Of a stretch of DNA of 51,262 nt, positions 16,172 through 23,365 are shown in pieces. Made by a program: the position numbers and the translations under genes. Source of the DNA: Acidobacteriota bacterium (GTDB lineage Bacteria > Acidobacteriota > Vicinamibacteria > Marinacidobacterales > Marinacidobacteraceae); contig VXNL01000096.1 in the NCBI GenBank assembly GCA_009840635.1, forward strand, positions 1 to 51,262, given 5' to 3'. Each line of letters starts with the position of its first letter. The stretch's first letter is position 1. The notes under the pieces were generated by a model. That model was given only the letters and a program-made list of their open reading frames with translations. It ran no database searches and had not been told where the DNA came from.

Positions 16172-17247
16172 CGCGCGCCGTTTCGTTCGCCGCGCTCGCG
16201 CTGGGCGCGGCGTGCGGGCCGGGAGACGGACCCGGCTCGCTGACCGTGGTCTCCTGGGGCGGCGCCTACGCGCGGGCGGTCACCAGGGCCCACTACGAAC
16301 CCTTCGAGGCCGCCACCGGACTGACCCTCGCCCGGGAGGACTACAACGGCGGCCTCGCCGAGATCCGCACCCAGGTGGACACCGGAAACGTCCACTGGGA
16401 CCTGGTGGACCTCGAGATGTTCGACGCGACGCGGGGCTGCGACGAGGGACTCCTGGAGCTGATTCCGGACGGCCTGCTCGGCCCCGGCGCCGACGGCTCC
16501 CCGGCCGCCGAGGACTTCTGGCCGGAAGCGAATGGCGACTGCGGGGTGGGGAACGTCTTTTACTCCACGGTGGTCGCGTACCACCCCGACCGCTTTCCCG
16601 GTGAGAAACCGGCGGTGCTCGGCGACTTCTTCGATCTGGAGCGCTTTCCCGGCCGGCGCGGGATGCGCCGCAGCCCGCTGGTCAATCTGGAGTTCGCCCT
16701 CATGGCCGACGGGGTGGCGACGGACGAGGTGTACGCCGTCCTCGACACCGCGGCGGGGATGGAACGGGCCTTCGGCAAGCTGGAGACCATCCGGGACCAG
16801 GTGGTCTGGTGGGAGGCCGGCGCCCAGCCGCCCCAGATGCTCGCCGACGCCGAGGTGGCGATGTCCACGGCCTACAACGGGCGCATCTTCAACGCCCAGG
16901 TGCTCGAGAACCAGCCGTTCGTCATCGTCTGGGACGGGCAGGTGCTCGACATCGGGCAGACCGGCATCGTGGCCGGGACACCGCGCCTGAAGGAAGCGCT
17001 CGAGTTCCTTCGCTTCTCGTCCTCGGCGGAAGCCATGGCCCGGCTCAGCGGGGAGATCGCCTACAGCCCCACCCGTCGCTCGGCGCTGCCGCTGGTGACG
17101 ACGCACCGCGAGACCGGCGTTCCCATGCTGCCGCACCTGCCCACCAGCCCGCAGAACCTCGGACGGGTGCTGACGAGCGACACGCTCTGGTGGAGCGACC
17201 ACCTCGACGAAGTGAACGAGCGCTTCAGCGCCTGGCTCGCACGATGA
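16168..17247 (+). CDS. ABC transporter substrate-binding protein, PotD-like, copy 2
   Basis: A 359-residue paralogue of the preceding gene, starting at an ATG within the ATGA overlap with its stop. It shares long near-identical stretches (EDYNGGLAEIRTQVDTGNVHWD, MLADAEVAMSTAYNGRIFNA, VLENQPFVIVWDGQVL). Differences cluster in short segments such as LARLTGYIAYGPV against MARLSGEIAYSPT, and DMRPHLPTSPGNLR against PMLPHLPTSPQNLG. The signal ends at LGAACGPGDG. Two receptors for one permease suggests different ligands or affinities (inference). It overlaps the permease gene by 4 bases. Confidence 0.88.
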   Translation: MTRAVSFAALALGAACGPGDGPGSLTVVSWGGAYARAVTRAHYEPFEAATGLTLAREDYNGGLAEIRTQVDTGNVHWDLVDLEMFDATRGCDEGLLELIPDGLLGPGADGSPAAEDFWPEANGDCGVGNVFYSTVVAYHPDRFPGEKPAVLGDFFDLERFPGRRGMRRSPLVNLEFALMADGVATDEVYAVLDTAAGMERAFGKLETIRDQVVWWEAGAQPPQMLADAEVAMSTAYNGRIFNAQVLENQPFVIVWDGQVLDIGQTGIVAGTPRLKEALEFLRFSSSAEAMARLSGEIAYSPTRRSALPLVTTHRETGVPMLPHLPTSPQNLGRVLTSDTLWWSDHLDEVNERFSAWLAR

Positions 17248-18452
17248 CGACCGGAAACGTCCGGTCACCAACCCGGGTACGGCTCCGCGCGGCCGGGCTG
17301 ACCTTGCCGCTGGTGGCGTTCGTGGGGTTCTCGTTCCTGTTCCCGCTGGGGACCATGCTGTCCCGGAGCGTCTACGACCCCCTGGTCGCCGACACGCTCC
17401 CGGACACGCTCGCCCTCCTCGAGGAGTGGGACGGGGAGGCGCTGCCCGGAGAACCGGTGTTCGCGGCCGCCGCCCGGGAACTTGGGACGGCGCTCGAGGG
17501 CCGGTTGGCCGGCCGCCTCGGCGGGCGGGTGAACCGGGTGGCGAGCGGCATGCGCACCGTGATCGTGCGCGGGGCCCGGGCCGCGGCGGAGGCCCCCGCG
17601 GCGACCGCCCGGGAGACCCTCGTCGCCGGGGATCCCGCCTGGGGCGAGCCGGCCACCTGGCGAGCGATCCGCACCGCCGGGGAGCGCTTCACCGTTCGCC
17701 ACTACCTGCGGGCGCTGGACCTCGACCGGGACGCCGCCGGGTCCATCATCCGCCAGCCCGAGGAACTCCGCATCTACGTGCCGCTGCTGCTCCGCACGCT
17801 CATGGTCAGCGGGGCGGTCACCCTGCTCTGCCTGCTGCTCGGGTATCCGATCGCACACCTGATCGCGAACTCGCCGCCGTCCCGCGCCCGCTGGCTGATC
17901 CTGCTGGTGCTGGTCCCCTTCTGGACCTCGCTGCTGGTGCGCACCACCGCCTGGATCGTGCTGCTCCAGACCCACGGGGTGCTCAACAGCCTGCTGGTCG
18001 CCCTCGGGATCGTCGCCGACGACGGCCGGATCGCCATGATCTACAACATGACCGGCACGCTGGTCGCGATGACCCACGTGCTGCTGCCGTTCATGGTGCT
18101 GCCGCTGTATTCGGTGATGCGGACCATCCCGCCGCACTTCATGCGCGCCGCGTCGTCGCTGGGCGCGAACCGGCGCCAGTCCTTCTTCCGCGTCTACTGG
18201 CCGCTCACCCTGCCGGGCACGGCGGCGGGCTCGCTGCTCGTGTTCATCCTGGCGATCGGCTACTACATCACCCCGGCCCTGGTCGGCGGGTCGAGCGGAC
18301 AACTCTTCTCCAACATGATCGCCTTCCACATGCAGACCTCGCTCAACTGGGGGCTCGCGGCGGCACTCGGCGGGATCCTGTTCGTGGTCGTGGGGGCGCT
18401 CTACGTGGTCTACGACCGGCTCGTCGGCGCCACGAGCCTGAAACTGGGATAG
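17244..18452 (+). CDS. ABC transporter permease, PotB-like, with large periplasmic insertion
   Basis: A 402-residue inner-membrane permease. The first membrane helix (LPLVAFVGFSFLFPLGTMLSRSVYDP) is followed by a hydrophilic insert of roughly 130 residues (about 45-175, LLEEWDGEALPGEPVFAAAAREL onward) before the remaining five helices. The EAA-loop that contacts the ATPase reads SLGANRRQSFFRVYWPLTLPG. The insert lies on the periplasmic side and could touch the binding proteins; similar 400-residue permeases occur in other polyamine-type importers. The ATG overlaps the upstream stop by 4 bases, and potC follows after 4 bp. Confidence 0.88.
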   Translation: MTTGNVRSPTRVRLRAAGLTLPLVAFVGFSFLFPLGTMLSRSVYDPLVADTLPDTLALLEEWDGEALPGEPVFAAAARELGTALEGRLAGRLGGRVNRVASGMRTVIVRGARAAAEAPAATARETLVAGDPAWGEPATWRAIRTAGERFTVRHYLRALDLDRDAAGSIIRQPEELRIYVPLLLRTLMVSGAVTLLCLLLGYPIAHLIANSPPSRARWLILLVLVPFWTSLLVRTTAWIVLLQTHGVLNSLLVALGIVADDGRIAMIYNMTGTLVAMTHVLLPFMVLPLYSVMRTIPPHFMRAASSLGANRRQSFFRVYWPLTLPGTAAGSLLVFILAIGYYITPALVGGSSGQLFSNMIAFHMQTSLNWGLAAALGGILFVVVGALYVVYDRLVGATSLKLG

Positions 18453-18456
18453 GCAA

Positions 18457-19275
18457 ATGGCCCTTGGCCTCCGGGACGGCGCGGCCTCGCGGGCCGTCTA
18501 TCTCGCCTTCTGCTCCTTCGTCTTCGTCTTCCTGGTGGCGCCGATCCTGGTGATCGTCCCGCTCAGCTTCAACGCCGAGCCCTACTTCACCTTCACCGAG
18601 GGGATGCTGCGGCTGGACCCCGACGCCTGGTCGCTCCGCTGGTACGAGGCGCTGGTGGACGACGTCCGCTGGTCCCGGGCGCTCGTCAACAGCCTGGGGA
18701 TCGGGGTCGCCGCCGCCCTCCTCGCGACCGTGCTCGGCACCGTGGCGGCGCTCGGGCTCTCGAGCCCGGCGATGCCGCTCCGGCGCCTCGTGACCGGAAT
18801 CCTGATCTCGCCGATGGTGATCCCGGTGATCATCGCGGCGGCGGGGATGTTCTTCTTCTATTCCGACCTCCGCCTGACCCAGTCGCACTTCGGGCTGATC
18901 CTCGCCCACGCGGCGCTCGGCACCCCGTTCGTGGTCATCACCGTGACCGCCACCCTGTCGGGGTTCGACCGGAACCTGGTCCGCGCCTCCCAGAGCCTCG
19001 GCGCGGGGCCGCTGACCACCTTCCGCCGGGTGCAACTGCCCCTGATCGCGCCGGGGGTCCTGTCCGGCGCGCTCTTCGCCTTCGCCGCCTCCTTCGACGA
19101 GGTGGTCATCGTCCTCTTCATGGGCGGGTTGAACCAGCGCACCATCCCCCGGCAGATGTGGTCGGGAATCCGGGAGGAGATCAGCCCCACCATCCTGGCG
19201 GCGGCGACCTTCCTGATCGCCTTCGCGCTGCTGTTCCTCTTCGCGGTGGAGCGCCTCCGCAGCCGCACCCGCTAG
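18457..19275 (+). CDS. ABC transporter permease, PotC-like
   Basis: A 272-residue inner-membrane permease, the last gene of the importer operon. It has about six hydrophobic helices (VYLAFCSFVFVFLVAPILVIVPL as first), and the EAA-loop SLGAGPLTTFRRVQLPLIAPG. Length is normal for PotC. Together with the PotB-like permease it forms the channel, energised by the ATPase at 13956. The stop is followed by two bipartite palindromic repeats that probably end the operon transcript. Confidence 0.9.
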   Translation: MALGLRDGAASRAVYLAFCSFVFVFLVAPILVIVPLSFNAEPYFTFTEGMLRLDPDAWSLRWYEALVDDVRWSRALVNSLGIGVAAALLATVLGTVAALGLSSPAMPLRRLVTGILISPMVIPVIIAAAGMFFFYSDLRLTQSHFGLILAHAALGTPFVVITVTATLSGFDRNLVRASQSLGAGPLTTFRRVQLPLIAPGVLSGALFAFAASFDEVVIVLFMGGLNQRTIPRQMWSGIREEISPTILAAATFLIAFALLFLFAVERLRSRTR

Positions 19276-19302
19276 GGAACGCCGAGCCCTCACGACGCGT
19301 AC

Positions 19303-19434
19303 GGCTTGGAACGCCGGCTTCAGCCGGCACGCGGCCCGCAGGGCCGCAGAGCGCGCGACGCCCCCGTGGGGAAGGCACGTAAGGCTTGGAACGCCGGTCT
19401 CCAGACCGGCACCGCGGTGCTCCGCACCGCGCAC
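19303..19434 (+). repeat. Two bipartite palindromic repeats (REP-like) between convergent genes
   Basis: The first copy (19303-19348) has stem 1 GCCGGCTTCAGCCGGC and stem 2 GCGGCCCGCAGGGCCGC at 19331-19347. The second copy (19383-19434) is a variant with stem 1 GCCGGTCTCCAGACCGGC at 19393-19410 and stem 2 GCGGTGCTCCGCACCGC at 19414-19430. Both start with GGCTTGGAAC. They fill the gap between the importer operon and the convergent membrane-protein gene. Confidence 0.85.
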
Positions 19435-19465
19435 CGCCCGACCCCACCCGCGCCGGGAGCGCCGA

Positions 19466-19852
19466 CTAGCGGTTCTTCAGCTCAAACCCGCGCGCCAGCA
19501 CGTACGCCAACAGCGCCACCACGAACACCAGGAGCAGCATCCAGGCGATGCCCTGGAGCGTCTCGATGACCGTCCGGTAGACCTCGAGCGTCCAGCGCTC
19601 CGCGGTGAGGACCAGGATCTCCTCGTCCTTGTCGGGCGCCGAGATGTAGCGCTCCAGCTCGTGGATGCGGACGCCGGCCGAGACGCCCACCACGTAGGCC
19701 GCGAACTTGATGTAGCGGTGCCAGGCCCCGCTGAGTTCCTCCGTGACGATGCGCCGCAGGATGGAGGCGATGGGCCGGTCGAAGAGCCGCACGGCCCCGA
19801 AGGACACCGCCACGGCGATGACGAAGGTGACGATCAGCAGCGTGAAGAACAT
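19466..19852 (-). CDS. Small membrane protein of unknown function
   Basis: A 128-residue protein with a hydrophobic N-terminal segment (MFFTLLIVTFVIAVAVSFGAV), a weaker central one (FAAYVVGVSAGV) and a C-terminal one (IAWMLLLVFVVALLAYVLA). A conserved-looking central region (HELERYISAPDKDEEI) lies between the last two. I do not recognise the family. It starts 9 bp after the amidohydrolase stop on the same strand, so it is probably the second gene of that transcript. The 3' end abuts the REP pair. Confidence 0.65.
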   Translation of the reverse strand: MFFTLLIVTFVIAVAVSFGAVRLFDRPIASILRRIVTEELSGAWHRYIKFAAYVVGVSAGVRIHELERYISAPDKDEEILVLTAERWTLEVYRTVIETLQGIAWMLLLVFVVALLAYVLARGFELKNR

Positions 19853-19861
19853 GGAACGAGC

Positions 19862-21115
19862 CTAGTTTCCGGAGTGGTGGATGCGCCCGCCCTTCACCAC
19901 GAGCAGCACCCGATGGAGGGCCCCGATGTCGGTGGCCGGGTCGCCGTCCACCACGACCAGGTCGGCGGCGTATCCCTCCGCGACCGTTCCTATCTCGTCC
20001 TGGAGCCCCAGTGACTCCGCAGCGAGCGAGGTGAGGCCGACGACGACGTCGGCCGGGTCCTGGCCACCCTGCTCGACCCGGGCGACCGCCTCGCGGGCGT
20101 TCTGCCCATGCGCGCCGGCCACCGCGTCGGTCCCGAAGACGATCTTCAGGCCCTCGGTGGCGAGCGCCATCACGAACGTCTCCACCGCCCGCACCCGGCC
20201 GGACTCCATGGCGGTGAAGCCTTCCTCCGTGTAGTTGCCGATCCCGAGGTAGCGGTCCTTGTTCTCGAAGTAGTTCTGGAAGATGAGGTAGATGTTCGGA
20301 TCGTAGAAGGTGCCGTTCGCCGCCAGCAGGTCCAGCGTCTCCTTGTCGAGGAGCGCGCCGTGCTCGATGGTGGTGCAGCCTGCCCGGGAGGCGCGCGTAG
20401 CGCTTACCGGCCCGTGGGCGTGGACCAGCGTGCGCAGCCCGCGCTCGTTCGCGGCCCCGCAGGTGGCGTCGAGTTCCTCCTGGGTCAGCGTGGGGCCACC
20501 CCCGACGCGGATGCTCTCGGACGCGAAGATCTTGATCGCGTCGGCCCCCGCGTCGGCGAGACGGTGCACCTCGGCGACCAGTTCATCCGCGCCGCCGGTG
20601 CCGGCGAAGAGCTGGCCCAGCGTGGTGATGATTCGCGGACCGGGCACCACGCCCCGGTTCACGGCGTCGCGAACCGGCCCGTCCGCCGCCGCGCCGAGGC
20701 TCTGCACGGTGGTGAAACCGGCCTCCAGCATCCGGATACCGTTCTCGACCGCGTGCATCGCGGCCGTCTCGGGAGCAGCGCCCCGCGCCAGCTTCCCGTC
20801 CTCCCCGAAATGCCAGCTCAGGTGGACGTGGGTATCGATCAGCCCGGGGAGGATCGTCCCGCCGGGGAAGTCGTGCCGTTCGCCGGCCGGCAGTTCGGCG
20901 GCCGCCGCCACCGCGACGATCCGGCCGTCACGCACCGCCACCCCATGTCCCTCGAGGACGCCGCCACGTCCGTCGAGGACCCGGTCGGCGATGAGCACGA
21001 TCGTGCCGTCGTCAGCCGGCCCGGCGGCCGTTTGTCCACCCCCTCCACAGGCCGCGAAGACTGCGATGGCAACCGCCAACAGGCACAACTGACGAAGCCG
21101 CGAGAGTTCGGTCAT
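19862..21115 (-). CDS. Lipoprotein amidohydrolase (imidazolonepropionase-like family), copy 1
   Basis: A 417-residue TIM-barrel metal-dependent hydrolase. The ATG at 21115 gives a lipoprotein signal (LRQLCLLAVAIAVFAAC). Expected metal and catalytic motifs are present: PGLIDTHVHLSWH, KIFAS (carboxylated-Lys position), HAHG, TTIEHGALLD and GTDAVAGAHGQNA. It ends with GYAADLVVVDGDPATD, the usual return to the small beta domain. Such periplasmic members often act on peptides (prolidase/Xaa-Arg-type) or amidated compounds; the substrate cannot be named. A paralogue lies at 22031-23287, with brnTA between them. TACACT ends 10 nt before the start and no ribosome site is seen. Confidence 0.88.
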   Translation of the reverse strand: MTELSRLRQLCLLAVAIAVFAACGGGGQTAAGPADDGTIVLIADRVLDGRGGVLEGHGVAVRDGRIVAVAAAAELPAGERHDFPGGTILPGLIDTHVHLSWHFGEDGKLARGAAPETAAMHAVENGIRMLEAGFTTVQSLGAAADGPVRDAVNRGVVPGPRIITTLGQLFAGTGGADELVAEVHRLADAGADAIKIFASESIRVGGGPTLTQEELDATCGAANERGLRTLVHAHGPVSATRASRAGCTTIEHGALLDKETLDLLAANGTFYDPNIYLIFQNYFENKDRYLGIGNYTEEGFTAMESGRVRAVETFVMALATEGLKIVFGTDAVAGAHGQNAREAVARVEQGGQDPADVVVGLTSLAAESLGLQDEIGTVAEGYAADLVVVDGDPATDIGALHRVLLVVKGGRIHHSGN

Positions 21116-21125
21116 GACGGGAACG

Positions 21126-21131
21126 AGTGTA
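21126..21131 (-). promoter_or_regulatory. -10-like hexamer TACACT before amidohydrolase copy 1
   Basis: On the minus strand TACACT ends 10 nt before the ATG at 21115. No Shine-Dalgarno sequence is present. The spacing is identical to that of the paralogue (TACTCT at 23298-23303). Confidence 0.45.
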
Positions 21132-21193
21132 CGGCTCGAAGTAGCGACCCTCGAACACGACGAGACGAGCCGTCCGCACAAATGACGGAACGA

Positions 21194-21219
21194 TCGTCAT
21201 ATGACCGGCCATATGACGA
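21194..21219. promoter_or_regulatory. Perfect 10-6-10 inverted repeat, operator-like
   Basis: TCGTCATATG (21194-21203) pairs perfectly with CATATGACGA (21210-21219) around a 6-nt spacer. CATATGAC also recurs as a direct repeat with a 12-bp period. It lies about 80 bp upstream of the amidohydrolase start on one side and about 260 bp upstream of brnT on the other. The A/T-rich core stands out in this GC-rich DNA. It looks like a binding site for a dimeric regulator not encoded nearby. Confidence 0.6.
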
Positions 21220-21261
21220 CGATGTCGGCAGAATCGGTCTTCGTTCCGAGAGCCGGCCACT

Positions 21262-21317
21262 GTGATTGACCCGCCGGCTCACGTCGCGGGGCGGCGGATG
21301 CGGCCGGCATCAATCAC
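21262..21317. repeat. Interrupted inverted repeat (56 bp)
   Basis: GTGATTGA (21262-21269) pairs with TCAATCAC (21310-21317), and inside it GCCGGC (21273-21278) pairs with GCCGGC (21303-21308), giving a 14-bp interrupted stem. It sits in the 360-bp gap between amidohydrolase copy 1 and brnT. Apart from this, the palindrome at 21194 and the brnT promoter, I see nothing in that gap. Confidence 0.5.
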
Positions 21318-21460
21318 GAAACGCAACCAAGCCAGCGCGTGGACGCCCTGAGCCGCGTCGCCATCCACGCCACCGGACCGGTGCCGTTTCTCCGCTGGAA
21401 CGGGAGGGCCCGATGCAGTTCGCATTCCTGGATCTCCACACCGCCGACGCACGGCGGTCG

Positions 21461-21496
21461 TGCTACTATGTGCATGATGGTTATGGACACCATCAT
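21461..21496 (+). promoter_or_regulatory. brnTA promoter and operator at the start codon
   Basis: An extended -10 TGC-TACTAT (21461-21469) ends 7 nt before the ATG at 21477. A perfect 8-7-8 inverted repeat, ATGATGGT (21474-21481) and ACCATCAT (21489-21496), spans the start codons. No ribosome site is present. The arrangement fits a leaderless transcript repressed by BrnA binding at the transcription start. Confidence 0.6.
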
Positions 21497-21758
21497 TGGC
21501 TTCGAGTGGGACGACGGGAACATCGGCAAGGTCGAGGCACGAGGGTTCACGGTCTCCGATGTCGAGCGCGCGTTCCTGAATGGGCGCGGGACCTATTTCC
21601 CCGATCTCAGCCACTCCGAAGCCGAGGAGCGATACTGGTTGATCGGAATCAGCGATGACGGCAGGCACATCACCGTGCCGTTCACCGTACGAACCGAGCG
21701 AGTTCGGCCGACTACCGCGTGGACGACAGCCCGCAAGTACAGGAAGTGGGTCCGATGA
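21477..21758 (+). CDS. brnT: BrnT toxin, type II toxin-antitoxin RNase
   Basis: A 93-residue toxin with a RelE-like fold. The diagnostic opening is IIGFEWDDGNIGKVEARGFTVSDVERAF (FEWDxxNxxK motif), followed by ERYWLIGISDDGRHITVPFTVR and the basic tail TTAWTTARKYRKWV that carries catalytic Arg/Lys residues in the family. Several in-frame ATGs exist (21474, 21477, 21483); I use 21477 because of the -10 spacing. Its stop overlaps the brnA start as ATGA. Toxin-first order is normal for brnTA. Confidence 0.9.
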   Translation: MVMDTIIGFEWDDGNIGKVEARGFTVSDVERAFLNGRGTYFPDLSHSEAEERYWLIGISDDGRHITVPFTVRTERVRPTTAWTTARKYRKWVR

Positions 21759-22006
21759 AGAAAGAACGAGACGAAGCCGAACTCCTCGAGAGCCAGGCGG
21801 GGCAGCTTGAACGGTTCGTGGATTTCAGCCGACCGCGGCCGGCAGTGTTTCCGAACCTCAAGCCCTCGACCGCGCGAGTCACGCTCCGAATGCCGGGTTG
21901 GTTGCTCGCCGAGCTGAAACGCGAGGCCAATCGCCGTGACGTGCCGTATCAGTCGCTGCTGAAGGTGATCCTGGCGGACTGGCTTCGCGAGCAATCCGCA
22001 GCCTGA
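21755..22006 (+). CDS. brnA: BrnA-type antitoxin
   Basis: An 83-residue antitoxin coupled to brnT by a 4-base overlap. The N-terminal half (KKERDEAELLESQAGQLERF, VDFSRPRP) should wrap the toxin. The C-terminal half (ARVTLRMPGWLLAELKREANRRD, VPYQSLLKVILADWL) is a CopG-like ribbon-helix-helix with the VPYQSLL motif of this antitoxin group. It probably represses its own promoter at the start-codon palindrome. It ends 24 bp before the stop of the convergent amidohydrolase copy 2. Confidence 0.9.
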   Translation: MKKERDEAELLESQAGQLERFVDFSRPRPAVFPNLKPSTARVTLRMPGWLLAELKREANRRDVPYQSLLKVILADWLREQSAA

Positions 22007-22030
22007 CGCAAAACGGAGCGAACAGCCTCG

Positions 22031-23287
22031 TTACCGGCGGGGTTGGTGCAGGCGACCGTCCCTGATCACCAGCCGTACGTTACCGAGCGCGGTGACGTCC
22101 AGCGTCGGGTCCCCGTCCACCGCGACCAGATCGGCGGCGTAGCCCTCGGCGACGGTCCCGATCTCGTCCCCGAGCCCGAGGGATTCAGCCGCGAGCGAGG
22201 TCAGGCTCACGATCAGGTCGGCCGGGGCCTGCCCGCCCTGCTCCACTCGCGCCACCGCTTCGCGGATGTTCTGGCCGTGGGCGCCGGCGACCGCGTCGGT
22301 GCCGAAGACCACCCGTAGCCCCTCGGTGGCGAGGGCCTTCCCGAAGATCCCCATCCGGCCTTCGGAGTTCTCGGACATGAGCCGGAATCCCTCCTCGGTG
22401 TAGTTGCCGATACCGAGGTAGCGGTCCTTGTTCTCGAGGTAGTTGGCGACGATCAGGTAGGTGTTCGGGTCGTAGAACAGTCCCTTCTCGGCCAGGACGT
22501 CGAGAGTGGCCTGATCGAGGAGCGACCCGTGCTCGATGGTCGTGCAGCCAGCGTTCGCCGCCCGCGTCGCGCTCACCGGGCCGTGCGCGTGGACCAGCGT
22601 CCGGAGGCCGCGCTCGTTCGCCGTGCCGCAGGCAGCGTCGAGCTGCTCCTGCGAGAGCGTCGGCCCGCCGCCGTCCCGGCTGCTCTCGGAGGCGAAGATC
22701 TTGATGGCGTCGGCCCCGGCGTCGGCGAGGCGCTGCACCTCCGCCGCCATCTCTTCCGGACCGCCGGTTCCTGCGTTGAGCGAACCGAGCGAGGTGATGA
22801 TCCGGGGGCCGGGGACGACGCCGCGATTCACCGTGTCCCGCACCGGGCCGTCCACCGCCGCGCCGAGGCTCTGCACCGTCGTGAAGCCGGCCTCCAGCAT
22901 CCGGATGCCGTTCTCGAGGGCGTGGAGCGCGTTCACCTCGGGCGGATCGTCGCGGGTATACCGGCCGTCCTCGCCGAAGTGCCAGTGCAGGTGGACGTGG
23001 GTGTCGATGAACCCGGGGAGGATGGTGCCGCCGGGGAAATCGAACCGCTGGCCGTCCGGCGGCAGTTCGGCCGCCGGCAGGACCGCCGCGATCCGATCCT
23101 CGCGCACCACGACCCCGTGGCCTTCCAGGACGCCGCCCCGGCCGTCCAGCACCCGGTCCGCGGTGAGGACCAGCATGGCGTCGTGCGCCGGATCGGGCTG
23201 TCGAGGAGCCGCTGTTCCGCAGGCGCCGGCAAACGCCAGGGCGGCCATCAGCGCACACAAGTGAAGCAGACGGGGTCGCGGGACCAT
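22031..23287 (-). CDS. Lipoprotein amidohydrolase (imidazolonepropionase-like family), copy 2
   Basis: A 418-residue paralogue of the gene at 19862-21115 with the same motifs (PGFIDTHVHLHWH, KIFAS, HAHG, TTIEHGSLLD, GTDAVAGAHGQN) and the same ending (GYAADLVAVDGDPTLD). The start ATG at 23287 gives a signal ending in AFAGAC. TACTCT lies 10 nt upstream with no ribosome site. Differences from copy 1 lie mainly in the signal and in a loop after GNYTEEGF (RLMSENSEGRMGIF instead of TAMESGRVRAVETF), which may alter substrate choice. Presumed periplasmic; the substrate is not known. Confidence 0.88.
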   Translation of the reverse strand: MVPRPRLLHLCALMAALAFAGACGTAAPRQPDPAHDAMLVLTADRVLDGRGGVLEGHGVVVREDRIAAVLPAAELPPDGQRFDFPGGTILPGFIDTHVHLHWHFGEDGRYTRDDPPEVNALHALENGIRMLEAGFTTVQSLGAAVDGPVRDTVNRGVVPGPRIITSLGSLNAGTGGPEEMAAEVQRLADAGADAIKIFASESSRDGGGPTLSQEQLDAACGTANERGLRTLVHAHGPVSATRAANAGCTTIEHGSLLDQATLDVLAEKGLFYDPNTYLIVANYLENKDRYLGIGNYTEEGFRLMSENSEGRMGIFGKALATEGLRVVFGTDAVAGAHGQNIREAVARVEQGGQAPADLIVSLTSLAAESLGLGDEIGTVAEGYAADLVAVDGDPTLDVTALGNVRLVIRDGRLHQPRR

Positions 23288-23297
23288 TCCAGCGCCG

Positions 23298-23303
23298 AGA
23301 GTA
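23298..23303 (-). promoter_or_regulatory. -10-like hexamer TACTCT before amidohydrolase copy 2
   Basis: Minus-strand TACTCT ends 10 nt before the ATG at 23287, without a Shine-Dalgarno sequence. This is the same arrangement as in the paralogue. Confidence 0.4.
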
Positions 23304-23365
23304 CGCCACCGGGGGCGTTTCGGCACCTCCCACTCGCGTCCGGCGGATGCGCGCCTTGGCTGCTC

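Noticed and set aside
15460..17247. A single 595-residue protein spanning the end of binding protein 1 and all of binding protein 2
   Set aside because: The first part is out of frame with binding protein 1 and is low-complexity. The real start of copy 2 is the ATG at 16168 in an ATGA overlap.
19303..19434. Possible CRISPR array from repeated GGCTTGGAACGCCGG units
   Set aside because: Only two units per locus, no equal-length spacers, and the units are themselves strong palindromes scattered at gene ends. There are no cas genes.
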